A model generated the notes under the pieces. It was not told the origin of the DNA, searched no databases, and saw nothing but the letters and a program-made list of their open reading frames with translations. The translations under genes and the position numbers were made by a program. From Deltaproteobacteria bacterium (GTDB lineage: Bacteria > Desulfobacterota > Anaeroferrophillalia > Anaeroferrophillales > Tharpellaceae): 20,869 nucleotides of DNA. Shown in pieces: positions 1-8,154 of this stretch. The first letter of the stretch is position 1, and each line of letters begins with the position of its first letter. Where the stretch lies: positions 1 through 20,869 of the forward strand of contig DAOWIX010000031.1 of NCBI GenBank assembly GCA_030640695.1. Direction: 5' to 3'.

Positions 1-1495
1 CATCAGCAGTGGTATTGACCAGAGCTACGCCACTCCAGCCCGCATCTTCTTGTTTTGGGAAGACTCCGGAATAGCCGTCAATGCCGACACTGGTGTAGCC
101 TGCGAGTTGGAGGCCGTTAGTGGTGCCGAAGAGTTCAAAGCCGCTGATCGGAACCGTACTCTCTATAGCAAGCCAATCAGTTCCTTCCGGCAGATTCAAT
201 TCGGCAGCAGAACCCATAAATCTTTCCCGGGAACCAATTTCGATAGGGGTGGCAGCTACGGGGGGAGTGATTAACCAGGCTTCTTCTGTTGGTGTCGCAG
301 GATCGGCTGGACTCAGCAGAGTGCCATCTTCGGAATATGGCTTAACGACAAGCTCTCCCGCCACTAGACCGGGATTGAAAGCAACAATTCCGGTCCACCA
401 GGATTGATCATTGACAATATGCGGGTAGTAGAGAAATTGGGTTGTTGCGTCCTGTAGGAGAATGCCACTCAGTTGACTGCTGTTACCGAACATCTCCAGG
501 CCAATAATGCCGTCGGCATTACTGATGATGGCCGAATTTATATCAGCCAGCGGCAAGCTGTCAAGAAAATCAGCCATAATGATCGCTTGATAGACTCCGG
601 CGGAAAGGGTTAGATTTTTGCTTTGACCATTATTGAAAGTAAAGGTCAGTGTCCGGCTTTCATTGGTCGTGTTAATCAAAGTCAGACCCGTCCACCAACC
701 ATCAGTTAAAGCAATGTGGGAAAGCACGATATCATTCTGATTTACACTTGTCGGGGCCGGAATTGCGACTCGGTAACTTTCACCCGGAGAGTTGTAGAAC
801 TTGAGATAGCCATAAACGGCGTCGTTGTCGGCAGCAAAGATAATGTAGCGGATAGCGGTTGGGTTCTGGAAGAAATCACCAACTACTAACTCGGTGCGGC
901 CGGAAGCCGGAAGGTTGAGGGTTTGCGTGTCGTCGAGAAGCTCTCCATCAGCATTATAGGTTTTGAAAGTCCCACTTAAAGGTGTCTCCTGGCTGCTGTT
1001 GATAATGGCAATTTCAGTCTCCCAACCATTGCCGCTGGCAATATGGGGAAAGTAGACCGAATAGGTCGCGCCACAACGAGTACAATAATCGCAATTTTCG
1101 ACAACATCACAGGTGACCGTATCATAAGTCCATCCAGACATTCCGCCGCCCATATTGTAGACGGTTTCATAGCCGTTTCTACTGAGCACAGCCGAGGCCT
1201 GACCACTGCGATTGCCACTGCGACAAACTAGCAGGATTGGTGCATCGGTAGGCAGGATGTGGTCGTAATTTTCATCAAAAACTCCGGAATTCCAGGGTAA
1301 GTTGATGGCGCAGGGGATATGTCCATAGCAATATTCATTTACTTCTTCCCGGACATCAACGACGATCAGCTCATTGTTGGTCAATAACATTTCATGAGCT
1401 TCAGAGATTGAAACGGTCGTGTAAGCTAAACCTTTGCCTTGGAGAAGGCAAGCGCTCATTAATATTATTACAAAGATTAGGATAAATTTTTTCAT
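1..1495 (-). CDS. Secreted rhodanese-like protein with repeated C-terminal beta modules (3' end outside window)
   Basis: Read on the minus strand from ATG at 1495, the frame stays open for 498 codons to the window edge, so the C terminus is missing. A GGAG Shine-Dalgarno lies about 8 bases before the ATG. Residues 1-24 form a signal peptide; cleavage after GLA is likely, although the MSAC at 13-16 is a weak lipobox alternative. Residues 27-127 are a rhodanese domain: VVDVRE (45-50), GHIPCAINLP, and the active-site loop CRSGNR with Cys91, typical of single-domain rhodaneses that carry sulfur as a persulfide. A short Cys-rich linker follows (C129, C135, C138, C141). Then come about four modules with the core pattern PHI...W.T...N, starting near residues 145, 259, 358 and 480. 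The same module ends three other proteins in this window (8294-13234). Exported location and the rhodanese call are well supported; the substrate and the role of the modules are unknown. Confidence 0.88.
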   Translation of the reverse strand, partial: MKKFILIFVIILMSACLLQGKGLAYTTVSISEAHEMLLTNNELIVVDVREEVNEYCYGHIPCAINLPWNSGVFDENYDHILPTDAPILLVCRSGNRSGQASAVLSRNGYETVYNMGGGMSGWTYDTVTCDVVENCDYCTRCGATYSVYFPHIASGNGWETEIAIINSSQETPLSGTFKTYNADGELLDDTQTLNLPASGRTELVVGDFFQNPTAIRYIIFAADNDAVYGYLKFYNSPGESYRVAIPAPTSVNQNDIVLSHIALTDGWWTGLTLINTTNESRTLTFTFNNGQSKNLTLSAGVYQAIIMADFLDSLPLADINSAIISNADGIIGLEMFGNSSQLSGILLQDATTQFLYYPHIVNDQSWWTGIVAFNPGLVAGELVVKPYSEDGTLLSPADPATPTEEAWLITPPVAATPIEIGSRERFMGSAAELNLPEGTDWLAIESTVPISGFELFGTTNGLQLAGYTSVGIDGYSGVFPKQEDAGWSGVALVNTTAD

Positions 1496-1555
1496 GAAAT
1501 ATACTCCATTTGAATTTACGATAAAACTTTCTGGAATCATAAAGATAGATTTCCG

Positions 1556-1582
1556 ACTATATCAGTTGGTATTAAAAGTCAA
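1556..1582 (-). promoter_or_regulatory. Possible promoter of the rhodanese-module gene
   Basis: On the minus strand there is TTGACT (1582-1577) and TATAGT (1561-1556) separated by 15 bases, which is shorter than the ideal 17. The predicted transcript would begin about 55 bases upstream of the ATG at 1495. Apart from this, 1496-1678 is AT-rich and shows no gene. Confidence 0.3.
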
Positions 1583-1678
1583 GTAATATAATTAAAATTG
1601 TTCAGTTGGGGCCGCAATTCTGTCAGTCTATATCTTCGCAAGGTCACGAATAATCACTACGATCGGGCAATTTTTTTC

Positions 1679-2917
1679 TTAGAGAAGTTCGAGGCGAAGC
1701 AGATTTAAGGCTTGAGTGGCAAAGATTTTCTTGTTGAGTTGGCGTATGCCGAAAGGAAAAAAATAGCGCTTACTTTTTGCCCCTTGGGGTCCGGCCAGAG
1801 CGATGCAGATGGTGCCGACCGGTTTTTCGGGCGAACCGCCATCGGGGCCGGCGATACCGGTCGTCGCTATAGCATAGTCAGCCCCGCTCACATCTTTAGC
1901 GCCAAGGGCCATTGCCTTGGCGGTCTCTTCGTGAACAGCACCCCATCTTTCAAGGGTTTGAGGCGGCACCCCCAAAATTTTCTGCTTGGCAGCATTTGTG
2001 TAGGTGACGGCAGACATGAGGAAGTAGGCCGAACTACCCGGTCGATCGGTCAGCCAGTTGGCAATTAAACCGCCGGTACAACTTTCGGCTACCGCCAGGG
2101 TAGCCTGCTTCTGAATCAAGAGGTTGCCAACGACGGTCGCCATCGGTTGGCTGGTCAAAGAAGTTATTTTATGACCCAGTTTTTTTATGATCCAGGTAAT
2201 GGCCCGTTCCTGTTCTCTGTTTAGAGTATCTTCATCACTGTTTTTTTGGTATAGCTTGACTTGGACTTCCGGGAATTTAGCCCGAAAACCGAGCTTTATA
2301 TCGGGGAAAAGAGCGGGGAAATCAGCCAATTTTTCTTCCAGGGCCGATTCTCCGAGGCCAAAGGTGGAAATGGTTTCGTTTTTGTAGTAATAGGGATCCT
2401 TAAGGCTCTTTCTGATTTGTGGGATAACTTGTTCGTCAAGCATTTTACGCATCTCAGCCGGGACTCCGGGGAGAAAGAAAAAAGTTCCGCGCCCGATCTG
2501 CAAAGAGAAACCCGGGGCCGTGCCGATGGGATTTTCAAGGATTGTAGCCCCTTGAGGAAACATGGCTTGTCTGGTATTGCTGTCGGGCATGCTTTTTTGT
2601 CTGGAGACGAAGAAGCTTTTAATTTTTTCAAGAACTTTGCTGTCGAGTATGAGGGGGGCTCCAGTAGCCCGGGCCGCAGCTTCTCGACTCAAATCATCAA
2701 GGGTGGGGCCCAAGCCTCCGGTCACAATAATGATATCGGTGCGCTTGCCTAGTTCCAGCAAGATTGCGGTGAGCTCACTTTTATCATCACCAACACAGTT
2801 GTGTCGGGTTATTTTAATGCCAAGTTCTTCAATCTTTTCCGCAATGTAAGCCGAATTGGTGTCGACCAGAGCGCCGCTACGAATCTCATCGCCCGTGGCC
2901 AGAATTTCTGCGATCAT
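1679..2917 (-). CDS. cinA: CinA-like protein (MoCF-type N domain + NMN amidohydrolase C domain)
   Basis: The 412-residue product has the normal two-domain length of CinA. Residues 1-170 are the molybdopterin-binding-like (COG1058) domain with ATGDEIRSG (7-15), TGGLGPTLDD (66-75) and LPGVPAEM (149-156). Residues about 255-412 are the PncC-type domain with AESCTGG (277-283) and TTGIAGPDGG (352-361). Family knowledge: the C domain deamidates nicotinamide mononucleotide for NAD recycling, and the N domain has been linked to ADP-ribose pyrophosphatase activity; the protein is cytosolic. I chose ATG at 2917, since family members usually begin at MIAEI and a GTGAG sequence lies a suitable distance upstream; a GTG at 2929 would add four residues. 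The gene runs divergently from the small lipoprotein gene at 2960, with only about 40 bases between them. The name is historical and does not imply competence here. Confidence 0.96.
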   Translation of the reverse strand: MIAEILATGDEIRSGALVDTNSAYIAEKIEELGIKITRHNCVGDDKSELTAILLELGKRTDIIIVTGGLGPTLDDLSREAAARATGAPLILDSKVLEKIKSFFVSRQKSMPDSNTRQAMFPQGATILENPIGTAPGFSLQIGRGTFFFLPGVPAEMRKMLDEQVIPQIRKSLKDPYYYKNETISTFGLGESALEEKLADFPALFPDIKLGFRAKFPEVQVKLYQKNSDEDTLNREQERAITWIIKKLGHKITSLTSQPMATVVGNLLIQKQATLAVAESCTGGLIANWLTDRPGSSAYFLMSAVTYTNAAKQKILGVPPQTLERWGAVHEETAKAMALGAKDVSGADYAIATTGIAGPDGGSPEKPVGTICIALAGPQGAKSKRYFFPFGIRQLNKKIFATQALNLLRLELL

Positions 2918-2959
2918 AATTTGTCTCACTTTTTTAAGCCACTAATGGAAAGTTATATT

Positions 2960-3148
2960 ATGCGACTTTGTTCCCTGCTTTTATCATGTATAATGATTTT
3001 GTTGTTGAGCGGCTGTTTTCTGACCAAGGTAGTGACAGTTCCCATGCGGGTTGGTGGGGCTATTATCTCAATTGTGCCAATCTGTGGTGATACAATTGAT
3101 GATGCTATTGATGAAGCTGCAGACCTGGTTGATGAAGTACCGTTATGA
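2960..3148 (+). CDS. Small lipoprotein, 62 residues
   Basis: An ATG at 2960 preceded by GGAAAG about 8 bases upstream opens a 62-codon frame ending in TGA. The N terminus is a clear lipoprotein signal: a short basic start, a run of Leu/Ile, and a lipobox LLSGC with the acceptor Cys at residue 19. The mature part is only about 44 residues: a hydrophobic stretch (VPMRVGGAIISIVPICGD) and then an acidic tail rich in Asp, Glu and Ala. This shape (lipid anchor, V-P-x-R-V-x-G segment, G-D then acidic residues) resembles small proteobacterial lipoproteins such as those grouped as DUF6726, but that match is from memory and uncertain. An ATG at 2945 in the same frame would add five residues but has no ribosome binding site. 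Function unknown. The lipobox argues that it is a real gene despite its size. Confidence 0.62.
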   Translation: MRLCSLLLSCIMILLLSGCFLTKVVTVPMRVGGAIISIVPICGDTIDDAIDEAADLVDEVPL

Positions 3149-3183
3149 GATATTTGAGATGTGATCCTGTTGTTTAGTGGGTG

Positions 3184-3207
3184 AAGGACTCTACGGGGAG
3201 TTTTTTT
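3184..3207 (+). terminator. Weak candidate intrinsic terminator after the small lipoprotein gene
   Basis: AAGGACTC, a 6-base loop and GAGTTTTT can form an 8-pair stem including two G-U pairs, running into a T tract (3201-3207). It lies 36 bases after the stop codon at 3148. The core of standard pairs is short, so this is tentative. Confidence 0.3.
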
Positions 3208-3303
3208 AGCATCTTGACATTGAAAGGGGTAGTTTATTGCCATGGGGTTGAGTTTTAATAAGGGTGGTTTCTGTAGTACTCAGCATGATTATCGTGGAAA
3301 AAT

Positions 3304-4839
3304 CTAGGCAGGCCTATTTTTTTTCTTGCAAATGGCTTCGTACTCTTTTGGATAAAGTTTTTTGGCGCAATCCGGGCAAATGCCGTGGCTGAATTCAGCT
3401 TCTGAATGGTCGCGAATATATGATTCTATTTGGTTCCAATACCCTTGATCATCCCTTATTTTTTTGCATGAGGCACAGATAGGCAAAAAGCCACTGAGTT
3501 GTTTTACCTCTGATAAAGCGTTTTGCAACTCAGCAATCAGTTTTTCTTTCTCCCCTTCGGCAATTTTCTGTTGAGAAATATCCCTAGCTACATGAACTGT
3601 TCCTCCTAGATTTCCATCTTCATCAAAGATCGGCGAGCATGTAACAAGCAGGGGGATGCCAATTTGTGGGTCATTTATCTCGGTGGTGGTAACTTCTCCG
3701 TTCGCACAAGCCTTAACGTGTGGGCATGTTGGCCATGGTTTCTGGGTGCCGTGGATAACCTTATAGCAAGGTTGGCCAATCAACTCTTCAACGTCCTTCC
3801 CGATAAAATCTGCCAATGCTTTATTAACCCTGAGCAATTTCATCTCTTTGTTATGGACTGAAACAAAATCACTTATGGTATTAAAAGTTTTACTCCATTG
3901 ACGAGAGGCCTGAACCAGTTCCTCTTGAATTTTCTGTCGTTCTGAATTTTCATTTAAAAGATTTTCATTAAGATTTTCAAGTTCCCTGGTTCGCTGAACG
4001 ACAAGCTCTTCGAGGTGCATCCTGTTTTTATGCAGCTCCAGTTCCGCAATTTTTCGTTTCGTTATATCATTAATGAGCACGATAATAGATTTTGATTCTT
4101 CCTCGAAAACAGGAACAATTTTAAGCAATAGATATTTTCCATGGAGAGTGATGGGGGCATGTTCTCCGATTTCAATTGCTGAGTCTGTAATATTATCAAG
4201 ATGGTCAAGAATGATATATTTTTGTTCTGTCTTAAAATAATCAACAAAAATGGTTGCAATTAACTTCTCCTCAGGAACCTTAAAAAAATCTATAGCTACG
4301 GAGTTTACAGAAACTATTTTGCCCGATGTTGTTAGGGCCACAAAGCCATCTGCCATATTTTGCAGGGTTATTTCAAAATTCTTTTTCGATATTAACAACT
4401 CTTTAGTAATCTGACGGGCATGGACATTCTCAATACCAAATATCTGGTTAGAAAGCTCTTTGCTACTCCTGTTTTCAGCATATTCAAAAACAGTCAGAAT
4501 ATGCTTTATCATCTCTGTTGCCGGTCCCTTAGCGATACATGCATCAGCCCCGAAACTTTTGAAATCGACTTGCTCTTCTGCTGCGATTGCTGAAAGAATC
4601 ACTAAAATGGTGTCTTTGTATTTCGGTATTTTACGGATTATTCGGCAAAGTTTATCACCAGTGATTTTGGGCATAATCAAATCAATGATCATGATGTCCG
4701 GCTTAAACTGTTCCATTATCTCAATGGCATCCAATCCATTTTCTGCGGTTTTTATCTCATAACCCTCTTTTTCTAGGAGGTGGGTTAAAAGCCGCAACGT
4801 AACAGGACAGTTATCGACAGCCAATATTCTTTTTATCAC
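3304..4839 (-). CDS. Response regulator receiver protein with two PAS domains and a Cys-rich C-terminal tail
   Basis: Numbering is from the upstream GTG at 4872 (522 residues). A REC domain (13-130) has the acidic pair D20, phospho-acceptor D64 in MIIDLIMPK, S94 and K115. PAS 1 covers about 165-272, a coiled-coil linker 275-325 and PAS 2 about 325-436; the latter has a Cys-containing insertion (CYKVIHG...CPHVKACANG). There is no histidine kinase, GGDEF, EAL, HD or DNA-binding domain. The last 60 residues carry CASC (466-469) and CPDC (499-502), the tail ICASCKKIRDD...SHGICPDC that recurs at the end of PAS signalling proteins in Desulfobacterota and may bind metal. I place the start at GTG 4839 because GGAG lies exactly 6 bases before it; GTG 4872 lacks a ribosome binding site and adds 11 residues. 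It probably receives phosphate from a kinase encoded elsewhere and acts through protein contacts. Confidence 0.93.
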   Translation of the reverse strand: MIKRILAVDNCPVTLRLLTHLLEKEGYEIKTAENGLDAIEIMEQFKPDIMIIDLIMPKITGDKLCRIIRKIPKYKDTILVILSAIAAEEQVDFKSFGADACIAKGPATEMIKHILTVFEYAENRSSKELSNQIFGIENVHARQITKELLISKKNFEITLQNMADGFVALTTSGKIVSVNSVAIDFFKVPEEKLIATIFVDYFKTEQKYIILDHLDNITDSAIEIGEHAPITLHGKYLLLKIVPVFEEESKSIIVLINDITKRKIAELELHKNRMHLEELVVQRTRELENLNENLLNENSERQKIQEELVQASRQWSKTFNTISDFVSVHNKEMKLLRVNKALADFIGKDVEELIGQPCYKVIHGTQKPWPTCPHVKACANGEVTTTEINDPQIGIPLLVTCSPIFDEDGNLGGTVHVARDISQQKIAEGEKEKLIAELQNALSEVKQLSGFLPICASCKKIRDDQGYWNQIESYIRDHSEAEFSHGICPDCAKKLYPKEYEAICKKKNRPA

Positions 4840-5190
4840 TGCAGTCTCCGTGGACACAGGAAAGGTTTTCACATCTGTAATCGAAGTTTGAAACGTAATG
4901 TGCGACTAACTGTACATATAAATTTTGTACTATCATGTACAGGTAGTTACACGCAAGAAGTAAAAATTGTATTTAATTGTATTTATTTGATATCGCCACA
5001 AATCGATCAGCAATTCACTGTAACAATTTAGGGATGCAGGACGATAATTTATTTTTATGCAATTCCAATACCGGGCACTACTGGCTATCTGAAATAAAGT
5101 GTGTCGTTCAGAGTTTATTTATTGATCGTAGAAGTGACTTGTTGTTGAATATCAGATTTTCGGATTCGGCTATTTCAGATCAGGAAATTA
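4840..5190. other. Gene-free AT-rich intergenic stretch
   Basis: About 350 bases between the start of the REC-PAS gene and the end of the TauE-like gene, both on the minus strand. The only structure seen is the GTAC inverted repeat at 4910-4942. The open frame from TTG 4977 to 5210 has no ribosome binding site, starts at a rare codon, gives a nondescript 77-residue peptide and overlaps the 3' end of the TauE gene, so it is not called. Confidence 0.5.
4910..4942. promoter_or_regulatory. GTAC-containing inverted repeat, possible operator of the REC-PAS gene
   Basis: CTGTACAT (4910-4917) is matched by its exact reverse complement ATGTACAG (4935-4942). Between them sits a third TTGTAC box (4925-4930). 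The three GTAC centres are spaced 15 and 10 bases apart. The site lies 70-100 bases upstream of the GTG start at 4839, a plausible place for a regulator. Which protein binds is unknown. Confidence 0.4.
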
Positions 5191-5931
5191 TCATGAAAGA
5201 ATCAATTTGATTGCCATGATGATGACAACCACGGTCACCACCTTCTTGATCCAGCTATGGCCTTTGAGGACGGTCAGGTGGACCCCGATCTGGCTCCCAA
5301 CCATAGTTCCAGCGGCCAGCACAAACCCTAAGGTCCAGTCAACTTTCCCTTCCCAGGCAAAAATCGCCAAAGAGATAAAAGTATAGGCCAGTATACTCAA
5401 AACCTTTACGGCATTGCCTTTGACGAGGTCGAGTCCGGCCAGAGTCGTGGCAGCCAGAACCAGAAAACCGACCCCGGCCTGAACAAACCCCCCATAGATT
5501 CCGACCAGAAAAAAACCTCCCATTAGAGCTGCGCGGTTGAACGGTTTTTCATTTTCTCCGGTTGCTTTGTGTTTCAAGGGATCCCAAAGGGTCCAGAGGG
5601 TAACTGCAATCATCAAGACGGCGAGGATGTTTTTAAAAATCTCGTCGCCGATGACAATTGCAAGCTTTGAGCCCAGCAAGGCCCCGACGACCGCAGGCCC
5701 GGTGGCCCAGCGGACATATTGCCAGTCAACGACTCCGTGGCGCTGGAAGCTCCAGGAAGCGGTGATATTCTGGCAGAGAATACCGACCCGGTTGGTGCCG
5801 TTGGCGACAATCGGCGGTAGGCCCATAAAGATCAGCAGTGGTATAGTCAAGAAAGAGCCGCCGCCGGCAATAACATTTAAGGTTCCGGCAATTAAGCCGA
5901 CAAAAAAAAGCAGGAGATATTGCAATGTCAT
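5191..5931 (-). CDS. TauE/SafE family membrane permease (sulfite exporter / YfcA-like)
   Basis: The 246-residue product is almost entirely hydrophobic, with about eight membrane segments arranged as two related halves. The first half has the family hallmark GGGSFLTIPLLIFMG (23-37) followed by ANGTNRVGI (43-51); the second has YGGFVQAGVGFLVL (146-159). Length and motifs fit the TauE/SafE (DUF81, YfcA) family of inner-membrane proteins, members of which have been implicated in export of sulfite, sulfoacetate or related organosulfur anions. The actual substrate cannot be read from the sequence. The ATG at 5931 follows an AGGA roughly 8-11 bases upstream. It is divergent from htpG, sharing a 254-base intergenic region. 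It does not sit beside sulfur-metabolism genes here, unless the rhodanese gene about 4 kb away counts, so a link to sulfur is only a possibility. Confidence 0.92.
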   Translation of the reverse strand: MTLQYLLLFFVGLIAGTLNVIAGGGSFLTIPLLIFMGLPPIVANGTNRVGILCQNITASWSFQRHGVVDWQYVRWATGPAVVGALLGSKLAIVIGDEIFKNILAVLMIAVTLWTLWDPLKHKATGENEKPFNRAALMGGFFLVGIYGGFVQAGVGFLVLAATTLAGLDLVKGNAVKVLSILAYTFISLAIFAWEGKVDWTLGFVLAAGTMVGSQIGVHLTVLKGHSWIKKVVTVVVIIMAIKLILS

Positions 5932-5977
5932 GAGGATGGTCCTTTTTGGTCAAATTTGCATGTGCGTCTCTTTACTA

Positions 5978-6005
5978 TTGATATATTTAGATGTCAACTT
6001 GTCAA
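5978..6005 (-). promoter_or_regulatory. Candidate promoter of the TauE-like gene with duplicated -35 hexamer
   Basis: On the minus strand TTGACA (6005-6000), a 16-base spacer and TATCAA (5983-5978) form a sigma70-like pair about 50 bases before the ATG at 5931. A second TTGACA at 5997-5992 follows because the octamer TGTCAACT is tandemly duplicated (5992-5999, 6000-6007); its best -10 (TAAAGA, 17 bases on) is weaker. Confidence 0.38.
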
Positions 6006-6056
6006 CTAAAGGGGCTGATCGAGGATAGCATAGTCATATTAAAACTCTTTCAACCC

Positions 6057-6085
6057 TTGACAAGCATTGCTCTCATCAATATCTT
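6057..6085 (+). promoter_or_regulatory. Sigma70-type promoter of htpG
   Basis: Perfect -35 TTGACA (6057-6062), exact 17-base spacer, and -10 TATCTT (6080-6085; 4 of 6 consensus bases). The predicted start near 6092 leaves a leader of about 94 bases before the ATG at 6186. The CCCTTGACA context also loosely resembles a heat-shock sigma32 -35 box, but no CCCAT-like -10 is seen, and no CIRCE (HrcA) inverted repeat is present. Confidence 0.5.
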
Positions 6086-6185
6086 GGCAACAAATGTTTT
6101 GGGCAGAAGCTGAAAACTGATCATGATGGTTAATAATTCAGATATTTTTAAACCGTACTTTCAAAGCAGGAAAAGGAATTTAGCA

Positions 6186-8129
6186 ATGACTAAAGAGACC
6201 ATGCAGTTTGAAACCGAGATCCAGCAGTTACTGGATCTGATTATTCACTCCCTCTACTCTCATAAAGAGATTTTCTTACGGGAACTTATCTCCAATGCCT
6301 CTGATGCCATGGATAAACTTAAATTCATGAGTCAGACCGATCAGGCCCTTCTTGGCGATGACACTGAGTTGAAGATCAGTATCGAAACCGATGCCAAGGA
6401 GCGCACCATCTCCATTATCGATAATGGTATCGGCATGACCCGTGATGAACTTATTGAAAACTTGGGGACGATTGCCAAATCCGGAACCAAAGGTTTTGTT
6501 GAGGCCCTTTCGAAAAAAGAGAAGGGTGATTCGACGATGGAGCTGATTGGTCAGTTCGGGGTCGGTTTCTACTCAAGCTTCATGGTTGCCGATCGGGTCG
6601 TTTTGACGACCCGGGCCCCGCAGGCCGATAGTGCCTACCGTTGGGAGTCGAAAGGCGATGGCAGCTACTCTGTTGAAGAGTGCGATGAGACCAGGCGCGG
6701 TACTCGGGTGACTCTTTACCTGCGGGAGATTGCCGACGACGATCAGGATTTCACCCAAGAGTGGGTTTTGCGTTCGACCGTTAAAAAATATTCTGATTTC
6801 GTAACCTATCCGATCTTGATGGAGATCGAACGTCAGGAGAGCCCGACCGATGATGAAGGCAAACCGATTGAGGGGGCCGAACCGGTTAATAAAGTGACCG
6901 AAGAGACCTTGAACTCGATGAAGCCGATCTGGAACAAACGCAAAAGTGAGGTTACCGACGAGGAGTACAAGGAGTTTTACAAACACCTCTCACATGATTG
7001 GAATGAGCCTCTCGACACCATTCACCTTAATGCCGAAGGCATCCTCGAATACAACGCCCTGATGTATATTCCCGGACAGGCTCCCTTTGATCTTTTTACG
7101 CCGGAGAATAAATCGGGTATGCAGCTCTATGTTAGGAATGTCTTTATCATGGATAACTGTGAAGACCTGATGCCTCCGTACTTACGTTTTGTCAAAGGTG
7201 TGGTTGATTCGGGCGATATCTCTCTCAATGTCTCTCGTGAAATATTACAGCACGACCGGATTGTCGGTAAGATCAAAAAGAATCTTGTCAAAAAGGTTCT
7301 TGAGCGCTTGGCTAGCATGCTTGACAAAGAGCGCGAGAACTACCTCAAATTTTGGGGGGCATTCGGCCAGGTCATCAAAGAGGGGCTCCATAACGATTAT
7401 GAGAACCGCGAAGCAATTGCTGATCTTCTGTTATGTGTCTCGACTGTCGGCGATGATCTTACGACCTTGAAAGAGTATTTGGACCGGATGCCGGTTGAAC
7501 AGAAGGATATCTACTACATCACCGGTGAAGACCGCCAGACCTTAGAAGCCTCGCCTCATCTCGAGATGTTTAAAGATAAAGGTTTTGAGGTGCTTCTGTT
7601 GACCGATCCGGTTGATGAGTGGGTTATTCAAGGGCTTTCCGAATACAAGGGTAAGAACCTCAAATCAGTGGCCAAGGGTGATGTTGACCTGCAGAGTGAG
7701 GATGAAAAAAAGGATAACGAAGAGAAAGTTAAAAAAGTTACTGATGATTTTGCCGGTCTTTTAAATTTTATCAAGGCAAGCCTTGATGAAAAGGTGGCTG
7801 AAGTGCGTATCTCCCAGCGTTTGACCGGTAGCCCGGTCTGTTTGGTCGCCGGTGAGCATGATATGAGTGCCAGCATGGAGCGCATCTTAAAAGCTGCCAA
7901 CCAACCGGTGCCGCCGAGTAAGCGGGCTCTAGAGATCAATCCCGATCATGAGTTGCTTGTCAAGATGCAAGAACTCCATAGCGCCCAGGGCGAAAGTGAT
8001 GACCTTAAAGAGTTTGCCGAGCTTCTCTACGATCAGGCCCTGCTCACTGAGGGCTCTAAAGTGGCCTCGCCTGAACTCTTCTGTAGTCGTTTGACAAAAT
8101 TGATGATGAAAGCGGTGGCAGGCGACTGA
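6186..8129 (+). CDS. htpG: Chaperone HtpG (bacterial Hsp90)
   Basis: The 647-residue product has full HtpG length and architecture. The N-terminal GHKL ATPase domain (about 1-230) shows LRELISNASDAMDKL (31-45, with the catalytic Glu33 and Mg-binding Asn37), DNGIGM (79-84) and GQFGVGFYS (122-130), which form the ATP pocket and lid. The middle domain (about 240-520) includes the MYIPGQAPFDLF and NVSREILQ segments, and a C-terminal dimerisation domain follows. HtpG is a cytosolic ATP-dependent foldase that works with DnaK. A charged linker (DEKKDNEEKVKKV) precedes the C domain. The start at 6186 is preferred because AAAAGGA lies 8 bases upstream and MTKETMQFETEIQQLL matches the usual N terminus; an ATG at 6123 in frame has no ribosome binding site. 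The gene appears monocistronic: its own promoter and a strong terminator bracket it. Confidence 0.98.
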   Translation: MTKETMQFETEIQQLLDLIIHSLYSHKEIFLRELISNASDAMDKLKFMSQTDQALLGDDTELKISIETDAKERTISIIDNGIGMTRDELIENLGTIAKSGTKGFVEALSKKEKGDSTMELIGQFGVGFYSSFMVADRVVLTTRAPQADSAYRWESKGDGSYSVEECDETRRGTRVTLYLREIADDDQDFTQEWVLRSTVKKYSDFVTYPILMEIERQESPTDDEGKPIEGAEPVNKVTEETLNSMKPIWNKRKSEVTDEEYKEFYKHLSHDWNEPLDTIHLNAEGILEYNALMYIPGQAPFDLFTPENKSGMQLYVRNVFIMDNCEDLMPPYLRFVKGVVDSGDISLNVSREILQHDRIVGKIKKNLVKKVLERLASMLDKERENYLKFWGAFGQVIKEGLHNDYENREAIADLLLCVSTVGDDLTTLKEYLDRMPVEQKDIYYITGEDRQTLEASPHLEMFKDKGFEVLLLTDPVDEWVIQGLSEYKGKNLKSVAKGDVDLQSEDEKKDNEEKVKKVTDDFAGLLNFIKASLDEKVAEVRISQRLTGSPVCLVAGEHDMSASMERILKAANQPVPPSKRALEINPDHELLVKMQELHSAQGESDDLKEFAELLYDQALLTEGSKVASPELFCSRLTKLMMKAVAGD

Positions 8130-8154
8130 TCTGAAATTTTTCCAAGTTGCACTG

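Noticed and set aside
2261..2752. 163-codon open frame on the plus strand inside cinA
   Set aside because: Antisense shadow of a well-recognised CinA; no domain or signal sequence.
2801..3148. 115-codon version of the small lipoprotein gene starting inside cinA
   Set aside because: The extra N-terminal part is antisense to cinA and would bury the lipobox signal; ATG 2960 has the ribosome binding site and puts the signal peptide at the N terminus.
4977..5210. 77-codon frame in the intergenic stretch
   Set aside because: TTG start, no ribosome binding site, no recognisable feature, overlaps the TauE-like gene's 3' end.
5537..6028. 163-codon open frame on the plus strand
   Set aside because: Antisense to the TauE-like gene, extending across its promoter; composition is a mirror of membrane-protein codons.
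5932..6185. CIRCE (HrcA) operator or clear sigma32 promoter upstream of htpG
   Set aside because: No TTAGCACTC-N9-GAGTGCTAA-like inverted repeat and no CCCAT-type -10; the visible signal is a sigma70 promoter.
6573..6986. 137-codon open frame on the minus strand inside htpG
   Set aside because: Antisense shadow of a highly conserved gene.
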